Source: a virus. Taken from it: 21,566 bases of DNA. Below are positions 20,691 to 21,566 of this stretch, in pieces. The stretch covers positions 1-21,566 of IMG/VR virus record IMGVR_UViG_3300046007_000416. One strand, written 5' to 3'. The first letter of the stretch is position 1, and the number at the start of each line of letters is the position of its first letter. The translations under genes and the position numbers were made by a program. The notes beneath the pieces were generated by a model. The model saw nothing but the letters and a program-made list of their open reading frames with translations. It did no database searches and was not told the origin of the DNA.

Positions 20691-21566
20691 ATGGATGATG
20701 AAAATCAACAAGTTGACTGGAGCGTAGACGACAGCGGGTATGCCACTGCTGGGGCAGAGCTTAATGACTACATGACCTCCCAAGGTTATGAGGATGTTCA
20801 GCCATGGCAAAATGTATCTACTACAGGTGACACCACCTCCGGTAATATGTATGGCAACAGCAGTCTATTTAGCGGCTCAGACCTTGCTAAACTGTTTAAA
20901 GATTCGCCCTTGCTCCAAACTTTGGGCGCTGTTGGTATGGGCAAGTTGGCAGACAAACTTTTTGATGTACAAAAAGGCCCCGGTGGTTACAGAGGTGGTA
21001 TCCCCACTTTAACTGCGTATCGCCAACAGTACGCAGTGCCAACTACTGGAGTGCCAAGTACATACAAACCATCAGATACTGAGATCCGTGACTACGCCCT
21101 GCGCCCCGGTATTAACGATGCAATGGTAGCTAGGGGTATGAATCAATTTGGAGTCAGCCCAGAGCGTATGGCTGGCATTATGCAGTTGCCTGTTGACCAA
21201 GTTCAATCTCGCTACCAAGCAGCTATGGGGCCAAACATGGTAGCTCGCCGACCCGGTTCTGGCGGTGTTACGTACTTCAGCCCAATGCAGTATCTCAAAG
21301 CCGGTCAAACACCTGCGGGTACAACTCCTGCGGCTCCAGTAACTCCACCTGCTGAATCTGTTGCTGCGCCTGTGGAGTCTACAGGTTTGGCAGCGGGTGG
21401 TATTGCTAACTTGGGTGGCTACTCAGATGGTGGTCGACTACTTAAAGGCCCCGGTGATGGCGTGTCTGATAGCATCCCAGCTATGATTGGTAAACGCCAA
21501 CCTGCTCGGTTAGCCGACGGCGAATTTGTAATCCCAGCACGTATTGTCTCTGAATTAGGCAATGGC
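20691..21566 (+). CDS. Phage structural protein with GPGDGVSDSIPA C-terminal motif (partial, 292+ aa)
   Basis: The frame runs 292 codons from ATG 20691 to the window end without a stop, so the 3' end is missing. AAGGAG (20678-20683) lies seven bases before the ATG, inside the giant gene. The N-terminus is acidic (MDDENQQVDWSVDDSG). An HTH-like NQFGVSPERMAGIMQLPVDQ lies at 151-170 and a Pro/Ala linker at about 208-228. GGYSDGGRLLKGPGDGVSDS leads into IPAMIGKRQPARLADGEFVI and PARIVSELGNG. The G-P-G-x-G-[VT]-S-D-S-I-P-A...L-x-x-G-E-F-V-[IV] motif is one I recognise from the C-termini of many phage virion and tail proteins. The function is unknown; as neighbour of the giant protein it may be another ejected or internal component. 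Confidence 0.75.
   Translation, partial: MDDENQQVDWSVDDSGYATAGAELNDYMTSQGYEDVQPWQNVSTTGDTTSGNMYGNSSLFSGSDLAKLFKDSPLLQTLGAVGMGKLADKLFDVQKGPGGYRGGIPTLTAYRQQYAVPTTGVPSTYKPSDTEIRDYALRPGINDAMVARGMNQFGVSPERMAGIMQLPVDQVQSRYQAAMGPNMVARRPGSGGVTYFSPMQYLKAGQTPAGTTPAAPVTPPAESVAAPVESTGLAAGGIANLGGYSDGGRLLKGPGDGVSDSIPAMIGKRQPARLADGEFVIPARIVSELGNG

Overview
This window is a contiguous piece of a tailed-phage genome, covering most of its late structural and lysis genes. All 30 supported coding regions lie on the + strand. They are packed so tightly that most starts overlap the preceding stop (ATGA, GTGA, TTGA, TAATG, TGATG). There is no gene-free stretch longer than about 25 bases, and I see no tRNA, rRNA, CRISPR array, insertion sequence, integrase or convincing terminator. 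The gene set (two adaptor-like proteins, a large nozzle-like protein, no recognisable tail sheath or tape-measure series, and a very large ejection-type protein) fits a short-tailed (podovirus-like) phage. The lysis genes point to a Gram-negative host. An environmental (aquatic) phage, perhaps of a proteobacterium, is my impression from how familiar these families look; it is not proven by the sequence.

Layout. 1-1915: the 3' end of an upstream gene, then four tiny Lys-rich proteins and a 368-residue Pro-rich protein. 1919-4557: an adaptor-like protein, a zinc-ribbon protein, two more small basic proteins and a second adaptor-like protein. 4554-6567: two small beta-rich virion proteins and a protein built from fourteen 20-residue repeats. 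6577-9173: a tail-fibre-type protein, an FN3 plus Gly/Cys-rich adhesin-like protein and a tail-fibre-assembly-like protein. 9199-10157: a putative 2OG-Fe(II) oxygenase and a small conserved unknown. 10157-12438: a lysis and membrane cassette of small one-helix proteins, a 3-TM-type holin and a GH24 endolysin with an E-C-T catalytic triad. 12447-14621: a nozzle-like tail protein and a small partner. 14624-20689: a 2021-residue, multi-repeat, probably ejected or internal virion protein, which takes up 28% of the window. 20691-end: a structural protein cut by the window edge.

The genes together would complete the head-tail junction, build the tail, fibres and receptor-binding tip, supply proteins ejected with the DNA, and lyse the host. 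The most interesting features are the giant repeat protein and the modules it shares with other genes here. A gap-free ~35-residue N-terminal module (FGG...NDL...MGLD..AI) is shared with the 368-residue protein. A short L-x-x-[AMS]-G-L motif recurs along the giant protein, and HTH-like units are shared with the downstream gene. Other points of note are foreign beta-domains inserted in all three tail-connector proteins and short Gly-rich motifs recurring across unrelated small proteins. All family assignments come from reading the translated sequences and from memory of the families; no database search was possible.
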